From contig JAWPGT010000007.1 in NCBI GenBank assembly GCA_034638255.1, forward strand, positions 62,001-126,000: DNA of 64,000 nucleotides. Reading direction: 5' to 3'. Positions 24,496 through 35,895 of this stretch are shown one piece after another. Both the position numbers and the translations under genes were made by a program. Origin of the DNA: Coprinus comatus. Its lineage: Eukaryota; Basidiomycota; Agaricomycetes; Agaricales; Agaricaceae. Within the stretch, counting starts at the first letter, position 1, and the number at the start of each line of letters is the position of its first letter. The notes beneath the pieces are model-generated. The model did no database searches. It was given only the letters and a program-made list of their open reading frames with translations, and was not told where the DNA came from.

Positions 24496-26600
24496 ATGAC
24501 CGTTGGATCTCCTTCCGCCTACCTTCTCTGGGCAATTCTTTCATGTATCGTACGCTGCCCTTATCCGTATTCGTCATAGTCCATTTCTCACCCAATCCAG
24601 TTTCTTGTATTCCTCGTCGTTCATCTATGGGCCTACGATAGATTCGCCTGCCTCAAATGGGATGCGGGGAGGCAGCCTGGTGCATTTAAAAGGGTTATGA
24701 CGTAGGTTATTACTTGTCTATTGTCCACTAATAAGCTAACCCGTACTAAGATACTCATACCTGGGTACAGTCCCGCTACTTGTGATTTTCAGCGTAGCCA
24801 TGACTGCTATCAAGTTCTCGGAAGGTTTGGTCTAATTGGATTCATAACTGTCTGTGCTTACCTCAGTCTAGGCTATTATGCTACGTCCTCCGGTAGAAGT
24901 ACGACCACCCTTATGCTCCTTGTACGAATGCTCACATTGTTTCCGCAGTAATATCTAAACCCCTGATGCTATGGCAGTCCAAGAACCGTCTGTGGCTATT
25001 ACCGTTATATTTTCTACTCAGTATTGCTTGGTCTCTCGAATTGTGAGTTTCTTGTTCTAAATGGTCACTGTCGGCTTATTCTCAATTCTTTTATTAGAGT
25101 AACACATCTAGAAGGTGGCAGTTATTCTTATTCGCTTTTCTCAACATTAACTAATAGTTCCGCAAAGAATTGAGCTTCTGGTTGTTCCTGTTGCATCAGC
25201 GGCCTGGGAAGCGGGAATGGTTCTACAGTTGGGAGTTTCGGGCTTGGTATACGGGTCAGTTCAAGCGCTACTTTTCTGCGCGTCGCTTAGCTAACGAGTC
25301 GCAGGCAGCATCGTTGCTGTTCTAGGAATGCCACTAACCACACTCCTCACCCGACGCAACCTTGAAACAGTACGCACCTTCTGGAACATTCAACTTGCTA
25401 CAGTATCCCTGAGTATGTCTCTCACGTACAGTGCCAAGCTTACATTTTCCTTGTTGGTTCATCGGCCGGGACTTCTACAACACTCTGCTTCCTTTATGTA
25501 CTTTTGCGCTTCCCCGCGTTCATCAAACACGTAAAGGCTGAGGGTGCCGAACCGGATGTGGTCGTCCGCCTGGCTACCTTTTATCAGTTAAATGTGCGTA
25601 CCTTTGGAGGAATTTTTGATTTCAAGCATTAACGGTCTCCTAGTTAATTCGCGTCGCCTTTCGTTTTCTGTTCACGATACCTCTTCTGATCATTGCAATT
25701 GATGCTCTTCATCGACCGTACACAATTATTCATAGTCCGTAAGTTCTCGCAGTCCCGCCTTATATACAAAACTCTCATTCTATTAGATTCGCCTTGGATT
25801 TTCTCTTGATGATTGGTGGGATAGGATGTTTCATTTCGTCCGCAATAACACTATTGGTAAGTTTTACGCCTTTGCTTCTCTCGATTTCCTAACAATATCC
25901 GTGTGTTTTAGGTCTTTTTCCCTCGCTCTTTCACTCGCGAAGCGGGTTACAAAGCCAGGATGCATACCCCACAAAACTCGGGCAAAGTTCCCAGTGCAAC
26001 AGTTTCGGTTCCTCACTATGACCATGACTTTCAGGACGCCAATTATACACCTAAACCATATGACATGGATTTCCCACCATGTTCCAGGGTTCGTTCAGGG
26101 AGCCTTCAATTTCCTGACCAAACACACCCTCAAACCGCTTATGGTCACCCTCTTGATCAATCGACTTCGCGGTTGCCACATTCCCGACCTTCACTGCAAA
26201 GCACTGTCTCACATGGATATGAATCTGATGAAAGTGAAGCAATGACCTCTCATACTATGCCAGTCACCCCTGCTAGATGTGAGTGGCATGCTGGGCCGTC
26301 GGTTGCAAGAGATCATATATCCGAACAAGAGGGTGAAATACCCGCACATCCAATATCTACACACAACCGACGACTTAATGTTCGAACTACAATTTCTCTA
26401 CCTCCTCGACCAAGACCTATTGTTAGGGAATCATTCCAGTTACATCCATATGTGAGCTTTGAGAAAGAATGCTTAGCAGATTGCTTATATTCTTCCAGGT
26501 CCTTCACTTTACCTCTCCAATTGATCTCCTCGATTTGTCGGAAACAGATCGAGTGCGTGGGAGCTCAAGAGCAGAAGATCCCTACCCAACGCACAATTAA
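24496..26600 (+). CDS. Polytopic membrane protein, about seven TM segments
   Basis: Not a family I can name. Splicing by eye from ATG 24496 gives hydrophobic segments in order: LLWAILSCI..., a second around IQFLVFLVVHLW, then VPLLVIFSVAMTA, LWLLPLYFLLSIAW, IVAVLGMPLTTLL, a segment through TLCFLYVLLRF, VAFRFLFTIPLLIIAI and FLLMIGGIGCFISSAITLLVF. A soluble tail of about 200 residues follows, rich in H, P, S and T. The last intron (GTGAGC...TTCCAG, about 26454-26499) joins the tail to a short ending that stops at TAA 26598-26600; without splicing the frame would run on to 26793 through low-quality sequence. At least eight short introns. It could be a receptor-like protein, but no ligand or G-protein motif is visible. 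Confidence 0.7.
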
Positions 26601-27066
26601 TCAATATCAGCGATGTCAATTCAAACTACCTACCCACACGCACTATAAATATACCCAACCTAAAAGCATACAAGATTTCTGGACTGTGGTAATAAAAAAA
26701 AAGTACTCGGCTCGTTCCATCCATCTTTCTCCCATTCGCATTTTTATTCGCCTAAAAAGTTATATATATACCATTGTATATCATGCATGTTAGTTGTTCT
26801 GATTTAGCTGTGATTATTCAAAATAATCTGTGTTTCATGTATACTTTATAATAAATATACTATGTGTATAAGGGATGTCGAGGAGCAGTAAGGAGCATTG
26901 CCATGTCCGTATAATTTTCAAGGATTACTTGCTACATTCAAGCTGGTGATATAAAAATAAGAACCACAACACTATGACACCGTAGCCTCCTTCTGATACT
27001 AGAATCAATTGAGTTTCCCTCGCCATTGCGGGATCGTGATCTCAAATTTGTGCAATGCAGCGATAG

Positions 27067-29110
27067 TCTGCGACGCGTAACCAGTCATCCAGGTCCTCAC
27101 AGGCTACCACCGCGACACTCGCAATTGCGCAAGTTCTCAAAGGATTGCCCTATGAACTGTATCACCTCAATCCCTTGTTTTATCCTGCACGCCTCGAGTT
27201 CGATGTTCGACACTCACATGTTCCGTTTGTTGTATTGCAAAGGCCAGATATATCCTGTATTTATGCCCTCACATCCTCGCATGGCCTGCGCTTCGGCTTT
27301 GAAAATATTTCCTCTTTTCGTCTGCGCGACCTTCTGATATCCCAATCCCCCCGTACGGAATATGATTACCTTCATAGTTCTGCAATACCTCCTATCTTTA
27401 TGGGCTGCCTCGCACAGCTCGCTCACGATGTGAGTTTGCTTACGCTTTTTCTCCTTGTATACACGATGTTGATAATTTATGATAGTTGCTAGCCAAATCG
27501 GACACCTCGAAGGACGAACGGGGAGTGCTTCTGAAGTTTCTTCGAGGGCCTGTTGGGCGAGTACCCCCATCGTATATTCTGTATGACGTACAGAGCCAGA
27601 CGAGGTTCAGGGAAACTGCACTTTCGGCATGTTATGCACCTGAGTCACATTTTTCTGTAATTAACCTTATCGACATCATAGGATCTTAACAAAGGTGTCC
27701 GAAACAATACAGCGGTAGTTATCAAGTATCCCCGTGGGTTGAAGGACAAATATACTAATAAAGAGGTGAGAAAAAGAATTTAAATAATGAATACCGGTAG
27801 GATCCCTTGTTCATTAACAACCCTTTGAAGATTATCCGGGAGATAATTCTCATACATCAATTAAAGCACCCGAACATTGTTTCTCCTTTGGGTGTCAACT
27901 TCTTGACTCGAAAAGATGGTGAACAGGTTTCGATTGGACTTGTGACCACGTATATGCCACATGGCAATGTTATGGATTTCCTCAAGGAACCGGTGCAGAC
28001 CTGTTAAAGGCTGACGTTTTCTCGCTAGGAAATACTTTCATTGAGGTATTGGTTCTTTGATATTTATTATTATTATTGTTGCGCTGATGTTCTGAATGTC
28101 AGATCTTCACCGGCAACCCTGTCTTATTTTTTCACCTACCACGATTGCTGGGGAGGTTGAAAGCGGCTAAACTCAAGATTCTATCTCCCCCTCCCGAGTT
28201 TTTCTGGGAGATCGTTAACCAAATGATGAGCAATAACCCTAATGAGCGTCCCTCCATCAAAATGGTCCGTCAAGCAATTGAGGATAATTTTGATCCTCCC
28301 AAAAATATCATAATTACAGAGCACACTGGGGCACCTCCTTCCATGTTCGAGGAACCGGAAAAATTACCAGACCCCACCAGTGTTCGAGACATTGCTCGCA
28401 AATGGGTCGTGAAACAGAAGCGATGTCTAGCGAGAAACACTTTGAGTCGCCAAACCCAAATAGTAAACCAACTACCACCTACCCCTTTATCTGCAGAATC
28501 TTTTTCTTCAACCTCAAGGCAACAATATCCCAATCATTTACACCTTCGTCACAAAGATCTTATGCAAATAATATACCGGAGGCCATCACCAGCGCACTCA
28601 GAGTTGGGGATGAGGAATGGTTTGGCGACCCCTGTAACACCGACAATGCGTAGAGTAATACCTCCTTCACCAGCAATGTCTACTATGAAATTGCAAAAGG
28701 AAGACCAGGAATGTAGCAGCACTCCAACCCCCATGGATCGACCTTTGGGTCGTACATTGCACCAACCACACCCATCCGCACCGCATCGTCCTTTCTTGAT
28801 CAGTGTTCCAAACTGCAGGCTATCTTCTGGTTCTGAATCTAATGACTCCTTGCACTCGCCGGTCCCGAAATCCCCACTATCACCAAAACCGCTCTCTCCC
28901 TTATGTTTCAAACGTGACATACATTTGTCGTTCAGTGAAAGTAATGATTTCAATGATCAAGAGAATATTGTGCCTACTATAAATGATGATGGAGGCTCAA
29001 TATCTCACAAGCGGAGACGGACTACACAAGAGCATCCAAACCCCAGCTATTCATCAGTCTCTTCCTCAAGAAGTCCCTCGCAGCTCAATTTACTAGCATC
29101 CTCTCACTGA
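27067..29110 (+). pseudogene. Serine/threonine kinase-like gene with deleted catalytic core
   Basis: The N-terminal region (from about 27067, no in-frame ATG found) runs into a kinase N-lobe: VVIKYPR (the ATP-binding Lys), then IIREIILIHQLKHPNIV (helix C and strand 4), then the hinge VTTYMPHGNVMDFLKE. At about 27990-28000 the sequence jumps, with a frameshift, straight to DLLKADVFSLGN, which is kinase helix F. The whole HRD catalytic loop, DFG and activation segment, roughly 100 residues, is absent. The C-lobe then continues (NNPNERPSIKMVRQAIED) and a Ser/Pro-rich tail ends at 29110. Three small introns are readable. Either the gene is dead or the assembled sequence lost a piece here. Confidence 0.75.
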
Positions 29111-29469
29111 ACGTTGGCATATTGTACTTGGTTTATATTCGCACCTTCCTACTGACTAGAGAATGGGAATCTTTTATTTTATTAATTCTCTCATTTCTTC
29201 AAGCATCATTCTTTTTTCGTTCGTTCTATCATCCGTTCTCTTTTTCCATTCAGCTTGCTGCCTTTTTTCGGTTTCATGGTTCAATATATCACGACCCTCA
29301 CATTGCAAGTTCAATAGTAAGGTTGGGTGGTTTCATTCGTTCTCTAATGTTGCTCAGGTCTGGTATTAGTATTGTATAATTCATTTCCTTAACTCCAATA
29401 ATATAAAAAATTCACAAGCATATGTTGTAACTTATTCAGAAGTCGAATGAAATGTGTGGACCTCCTAAA

Positions 29470-29500
<31 letters not shown>

Positions 29501-29852
29501 CATGGCGTAAGTGTTGGGCTAGGGTTTCTGGTTATCGAGTTCAGTCACAGAATCGTGGGACCCAGGGTTTGAGCAAGTTATTAAACGAAGAAACAAGGAT
29601 GGAAGATAGCAAATATGTAATAATGAACAAAGAGAAAAGACAGGATAGTCATGTATATATACAGTAGATATGTATGTTGTTTGAACTTGTGTTGAAGAGA
29701 CAGAATACACCATTTGAAGATCAAACAGCCTTTTGTTAATTTTATTCCTGCGAAATATTTTCCGTATTTATCATGGGAAAGAATACCGCGTCCGTGGTTG
29801 AGATAATTTTGCGGGGGACATGGGACTTGGCTAGTAGTAAACAAACAACGAA
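29111..29852. other. Convergent intergenic region
   Basis: Lies between the kinase relic (+) and the DUF6534-type gene (-). It contains a T-rich 3' region of the kinase relic and a 28-base T run. No gene seen. Confidence 0.5.
29473..29500. repeat. Homopolymer run of 28 T
   Basis: An uninterrupted T run followed on the + strand by CATGGCGTAAGTG. Read on the minus strand it is a poly(A) run at the end of a short sequence, as a retroposed copy would have. The flanking 80 bp do not form a convincing tRNA or known SINE, so the origin is open. The length is also prone to sequencing error. Confidence 0.7.
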
Positions 29853-31479
29853 TTAATATATCCATATCCTGCCAATAATAGATAGATAAAAAATATAACT
29901 GTCACTCACTATAGTGATCGTATTTCCCAATGTTTGGAGGGACAAATCGGTAGAAGGTGTCTGCACTTGACTTAGTACATGACTTTGTCTTGTTAAGAAT
30001 GTCCCGCAAATAGCACGACTCGAGGTCACCGCGAATTCGAGGGGTTGACTGTCTTTATAAGTATCGGGCTCGCATAGGGCTTCACGAAATTTGCGTCGTG
30101 CATTCAAACTAGAAAGAAGGGTTAATAAACCTTATGATAGTAGGATTTTGTAAGATAGGACTTACTTTGTAAGGACAGCATTTGCATAAGCACGGCCCGT
30201 TGAAAAATGGATTCCCTGATGATCTCGTCAATGAATCTTGTTTGTCTTTCACGACAATCTGAGACATACAATGAAGACAAATGAAGGCGGGGGGGCAACA
30301 AGTTTCTGAGAAAGAATAACCCAAACCAGAAGTTAGTTAGCCCATACGGAGCCCAAGTATGAATAACGAACAGCAGTCATGGCAGCAAGGGCAATTACAC
30401 TACAGTGTCATTTAGATTCTCGTTCTGCAATGCGATTAGGTTCATAGTGCTGACCATGTGAGCGTACTTGTGGCAACTGTATGACGTATAACTTGGGTCA
30501 CTAGGTATTGCGTTGATCTAATACGGAAATGATTAGTCTCCAAATGTAATAATGAACTCGTACTGAAATGCATACACCATTCGTTCAGTCCCTGCACTCC
30601 TCTTAATCAAGTAATAGCAAAGACAGGCCGCAATTTCTATGTCCGCTTTTCGATGAAACAAACTCTTCAGCACGACAGAAAAGCTAGAATGAAAGTAAGG
30701 CACGTACTTATCGCCACCGCGGTAAATAATACAGTAACGCGAGAACCAAATATCTTGTACTTGAATTTCTCTGGTCCTGGATACTGGTATCCTATGTAAG
30801 CAATATACAATACCAGGCCAAAGCTTAAGAGACAGAAAGTCAAGAGTGTCCCCGTAACAATCTTATTCTCTTTGCTGATTATCCATATTCTTTTTTTGTT
30901 GCAAAAAGCACTAATTAGAAGAAAGAAAAAAAGAAAAAAATTCCTCTGTTGGATTTCACATACCGGCGAAGGAAGAATGATTGAGACAAAAGGGTAATTA
31001 GAGCAATGAGAAGGAGATGGGAGTTGAATGCGGGTGGCATGTAAGGGAGTATAGCAGGATTTCCCCAGTTGAGGACAAGGTAAAAGTACACCGAATAGGA
31101 TATGAGTACAAGATGAACAAAGTCGAGAAACCTGTGAGATACGAGGTATTAAGATGGAAGTTTGGTCATTCCAATGACAAGACGCGAAAAAAGGTGACTA
31201 ACCATAACACCACTACAAACATTTTAAGCCGTGGTGGATCATCTTGAAAACTGTCATAGTAATGGTACACTTGAACACAAAGGATACCGTGAAAGCTGAG
31301 TTACAAGCTATAAACATGTGTGGAATTGTTCGAAGCAGAGATACGTACATTATTGCAAACAGAACTGGTTTAGAATGGTGTCAGTGCATGGTTACAGAGA
31401 GCAATAAACCAGGATATTTACGTCCAACGTATAGAGCTCCATATGTAGACCGAACGTCGACCAGGGCACGAGCATCCAT
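29853..31479 (-). CDS. DUF6534-type seven-TM membrane protein
   Basis: Agaricomycete-specific polytopic membrane family of unknown function. From ATG 31479 the pieces, in order, are: a short N-terminus (STYGALYVG); an exon with GILCVQVYHYYDSFQDDPPR, the typical YGI...YF...D..RLK region; WFLDFVHLVLISYSVYFYLV; RIWIISKENKIVTGTLLTFC; KIFGSRVTVLFTAVA; ACLCYYLIKR; IALAAMTA; and FVFIGIHFSTGRAYANAVLTSLNARRKFRE, the hallmark C-terminal segment. At least eight introns. Around 30380-30530 I could not find one splice path that keeps every expected helix in frame, so the gene may be damaged there. The last residues before 29853 are also uncertain. Confidence 0.65.
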
Positions 31480-32401
31480 TGAGGAGAGGGGGGATGTCAA
31501 ATGGGATGCTGACTGTGGTCAAGGACAATATATAAATGCTCCTATTGAGCGTTTTTGGACCCTATCTACATAAATACTTCCCTAGTTAGACATAATACGG
31601 CATTTTGAGGGCTGTCACTAGATTAGCCACGGACGAAAATCTGTGGCCTACTGAGCATATGTATCTTTGATACCTGGCGTAATTGTATAACTTGGGATGT
31701 TATATGAATAAAATAAGGAGATGCGCACTTGACTATCCATCTAATGAGCAGTTACAGCCTACGAATCGCCAATGGATGTGGATAAGGTTTTCAGGTTCGA
31801 GAGAAGATTTGAACAAATTCTAAAATTATAACCCCACAACCCAACTAGCCACAACCCTGCATTCTATCTCGGGGTTGCTCTCGGTTGACCAGTGCTTTAT
31901 TCAAGGTTTGTCACAATTGGTCAAGGTACAAGAATAAATGTTTCAAGCCAATGTTCTGTTGTGCAGTGCGCGCCAGTTCCTAGTGACTGTTCTACGCAAT
32001 GTCCGCAGTTTTCGCGTTGGTTTTCCAATTATATCATCAATAATGATGAATTGACGCGTATAACACAAGGTTACATTTAACGTGGAAACTCCCCTCGCCA
32101 CAAGGGACCCACAACGTACGTCGGCATTTTCGAATTTGGTATGTGAGGTATAGAAAAAGCTCAACCAATTTTGTTCCTCCATACTTGTCGTTGGAAATGG
32201 TTCTTCAACGTTCTATATATGACTGCGTCCTAGAAGTACAAAAAAAAAAAGAGCTGCAGTTTCTGTCTGGTCTTCGGATTGAGCTTATGTCCCCCTCCAT
32301 TCATGAGTATTGAAGTACCCGCATGTAAGCTAAGGTGAGAAAGATGAAGCAAAATGGAAATGATCAGGCTGAGAAAACCCGAAGGGATGGTTTCAATTCT
32401 G
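31480..32401. other. Intergenic region, no gene seen
   Basis: Upstream region of the DUF6534-type gene and downstream region of HSK3. Only short frames without domains. A short A run at about 32238-32249. Confidence 0.5.
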
Positions 32402-32692
32402 TTATTGTTGTACTTCTTCTTCTTCGTCAGGGGGATTCAATTGACTGGCAACAGTCATGAACCTAGAGATATTTGCAAACATTTAGACAGTAGAACTTTC
32501 CTCAAGATGATCCGTTACGTACTTGGCAGCATCCAATCCAGCAAACGTCCTCATCGCATGTAAGTCAACTTGTAACATCTCGCATAGATCTGCTGTTTGG
32601 CTAATTGATCGAGACATGCGATTTAGACTTGAAGCAAACTGAGCGTAAAGTTTTTCCTTCGTTTGTGTTGCATTTGTTGGAAGATTTGACAT
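32402..32692 (-). CDS. HSK3: DASH/Dam1 complex subunit Hsk3-like small protein
   Basis: Small helical protein of 76 residues encoded by two exons, 32523-32692 and 32402-32462, joined by a GTACGT...CTCTAG intron. The core reads as one long helix: YAQFASSLNRMSRSISQTAD, then LCEMLQVDLHAMRTFAGLDAAKFM. This fits the Hsk3 family pattern (QLA.QL..L...L..TE.L.EM...Q...++.LG.LHA..FM) and its usual length. Hsk3 is one of ten subunits of the fungal DASH ring that couples kinetochores to spindle microtubules. Without splicing the frame would stop at 32483 and lose the FMTVA ending. A damaged second copy lies at 62136-62301. Confidence 0.7.
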
Positions 32693-35600
32693 CGTAATTG
32701 ACGTTTGTTTTGGGTGTTTATGGAGGGTAATGCCAAGTTCAATCGAATCTGAATGAATCTTGGATGGCTTGTTGACAGTAGATCATGTGACGTTTGATCT
32801 TGGCATAGCCTTTTAGGAGGACGTGCTGGAGAATTCAGTCAGAATTCAGCTCTTTGATTTCTTGCACCAAGGATCTACATGTTCTTATGAGGAGACTTTT
32901 GCACCTCCCAGATTGGATGTACATGACCTCTCATGCTTTATAAACTCTGGGGACTTTCAAGATCTCATGCGCATGGATCGAACTAGCAACATTTCAAAAT
33001 TTCCCTACCCTATTCGCGTGGTTGGTTCCATGTAGACATTGAGGGATGGGTATGGCTCCACTCCACGAATTTGAAACTGAAATTTATAAGAATAGGAACG
33101 CCGACGTATACCATGCCTTATGTCTCGCCACTATGTCAACAATCCTTGATAACCGATTTTTTTTCTCTTCCAGGGATCAAGAATAAGATATTTTCGTACT
33201 GGATTCTCTCAGCTGCTTTCTCGTGATACTGAACCACCATTTTCGGACTCCTCTGTGTCTAGAAAAACATCTATTAAATAGTTAGCACTCAATTGAAGGA
33301 TTATAGCATAAACCTCCTCGGGCATTAATTTGCACATCCAATATATCCTGGACCTCAACTCTTCTTTGGTGATTATATGGGACATACGTACTACTTGTAA
33401 ATTCGTTTCTGGTATTAGAATCTTTGTAGGTCTCGGTCGCTGGGACCGGTTAACTAATTGGTTGAACATTATCAATGATACAAACGGCTGGAGGGAAGCC
33501 CCCTGGAAAATCCTAGCTCACCACTATGGACTTCAATGGAACAATGGATCATTATGTTGTTTATATTTTCTCAAAAACACGATCGATCGATTATGTCAAC
33601 CTCATTCATGATATTCGATGTGTTGTCTAACTTTCAGGAAGTATGATCGGATAGTATAAAACAGAACCTCGGCTCAGATCTCAGAGATGGTCCAAACCAC
33701 TTTCCACAACCACTAACAAGAGAACCAAGTGTTCGTTTTGTAGGTTCTCTTTTCGTGCAAATATGACGTATTATACAGGTACCCAATAATTTAATCATAT
33801 TAATTTCTCGTCACTACTCGGAATACTGAAGTTGTTGTATGTGTCTAGGAGACAACTTGGGGAAATAAGGTCTGATCTCATGTTGTACGTACATCATGAT
33901 CAGAACTCCTATCCTAATAATAGTGATTATGAACGAATTGCTGATGGACATAAGTACCGACCTCTTCACACTACTTCATCCATATTTTGGTACTGCATTG
34001 CGTTCAAGCATCATTCTCATATCTATATACGGTAAATTTACATATTTGAGTTTGTGGGTGGAAGGTCGTGTGCCTTGTAGTTAACTTTTTCTAAGTTTAT
34101 GGGACCACTTGTACCTATATATACTTATATGTACAGATTTTATATATGCATGTTTCTGCTTACAGTTGAATATTTGATACGTGACATTGCGGAGATCAAA
34201 TGGACTGCTGTCGATATTTGTCAATGAATAGGACCGTAGCGCAGTATCAGTCAACCCTGCAAGAAACTTATTTAATTTGTTCAGCAAGGACTTCTCGTTA
34301 TGGTGACACAAAAGGTACATATTTTATCCTTTACTCCGCGATACGGTGGCGTTGCCTCGTAGACTTGGTTGTACTGTGCGGTGGAGCCAGTGATCACTCA
34401 TCGAGTTGTACAAAACAATCCTATGACGCGGATAGGTACTAGGTCCGAAGTTCCAAAAGGAGTTCTAGAACACTAGCCTCAAGGACCCCTACGAGTTTAT
34501 CTTCTTCAGGCCTGAAGCTGAATTATGAACCTGAACATGGGCATGAACATTCAATGTGGCGGATTGTATTGAGAGACTCGGGTCCACTTCTTTCAGAACG
34601 AGGCTTGGTCGTATACTACGCGGGTCTTCTTCAAGGTGCTCTCGATGCATTGCACGTTCAGTTTGGACTATTATCATCCACTATTCAAATCTCGCCATTT
34701 TTCTAGTACTTGCTATTCCCAGAAAACAGGCACACACATTATACAACTTATGACGACCATCGATCGATCGGTACGATCATACAGTAGTACACATGACAAT
34801 GCGGCCGGCAAGGGTTCAAAAAGTTCAGACATTTCAGGCCTTCAAGCTTCAAGCCTCATTTGAGACGTGTTGAGTGAATTTAGTCATGTGCATGTGGGTG
34901 ATCAAATTGTGGGAGATGTAATAGATGTGGGGTTGGAGAGGACATTGAGGTCTGGATAAGTGATCACACGATACATAGGTGGATTCTTTCTCGAGAAGTA
35001 AAAGGTGATTGCCGTGAGACGGTTAGATCATGATCATGATCTTTTTTATGTTCTACTGTTTTTTGGATCAGTTGAGTATGAAAAAGTTTGAACCTGAAGT
35101 TGCTCGTATTCTGGAATTTGCACGGGGATCCCCGGCGGTGAAAGGCTTGTCGAGTCTCCTGGATGATTTCTGTAGTTTTGCTTTTAAGCCCTGCCCATTT
35201 AAGCTGCGTTGTTTAAAGGCCTGAAGTTTGATCGAGTCTTATACGTATATGGACAGTTTTGGACCTTCTTGGATTCGATTCTTATTTATGAACGCCGATT
35301 CCCGACGAGTTGGCGCATATTGTTGGACAGTGAGAATAAAAAACTTGGTGAATAGTAGTAAACTTTGGTACTTGTAATCTGGGTTTCTTTCTCGTGAGAA
35401 TGAAGGCGACGATGATTGACGTACATGATGCACATCTTATTTCTTGGTATTTCTGATATATGTATGAAGGGGAGAATGTATGCAGTTAAAATGATGTGAG
35501 CGACTGGGAGCATCGACACCCAAACCAGAACTTTTGGGATGGATTGGGTTGTTATGTTCTCGTACTAGAGGTCTAGAGCAAGAGTTTTTTCGGTTATGGA

Positions 35601-35895
35601 TCGCCAGCGGGATGTGCATCAAAAATATGGTCGCTTGGTGCAACGCGAGTATTGTGCATACAGCATAATGGATTCTTCCGCCTGGAGCTGATTGCTGATC
35701 TCCGGTGGAAATATTAGAAAGTAATGAATTTGTTTCTGCTGTCGGAAGAGGTACAGTAAGAGAATAATGGTGACAGATCGATAAGCAACAAAGGAGAGAG
35801 AAGCGAGTAGAAAAGGTTTGAGTGACCCGAGAGAAAAGAAAGGAGGTCAGCGGACTACAACGTGTTTATGATTATCTGCAGCAGACTAAGTCCGA
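32693..35895. other. Long gene-poor region
   Basis: About 3.2 kb with no gene I can support. One minus-strand frame at 33209-33475 (88 codons) reads like protein in its middle (EELRSRIYWMCKLMPEEVYA) but lacks a domain I know and has no clear neighbouring exons; it may be a relic. A CGATCGATCG run occurs at 34758-34770. The final 200 bp are presumably the promoter of the next gene. Confidence 0.45.

Noticed and set aside
26601..26793. Unspliced extension of the membrane protein to 26793
   Set aside because: A good GTGAGC...TTCCAG intron gives a cleaner ending at 26600, while the extension is low-quality sequence.
29501..29575. tRNA or SINE after the T run (A-box-like TGGCGTAAGTGTTGG)
   Set aside because: No B box or cloverleaf could be formed.
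33209..33475. Minus-strand 88-codon frame with protein-like middle
   Set aside because: No domain recognised, no flanking exons or clear start context; left as a possible relic only.
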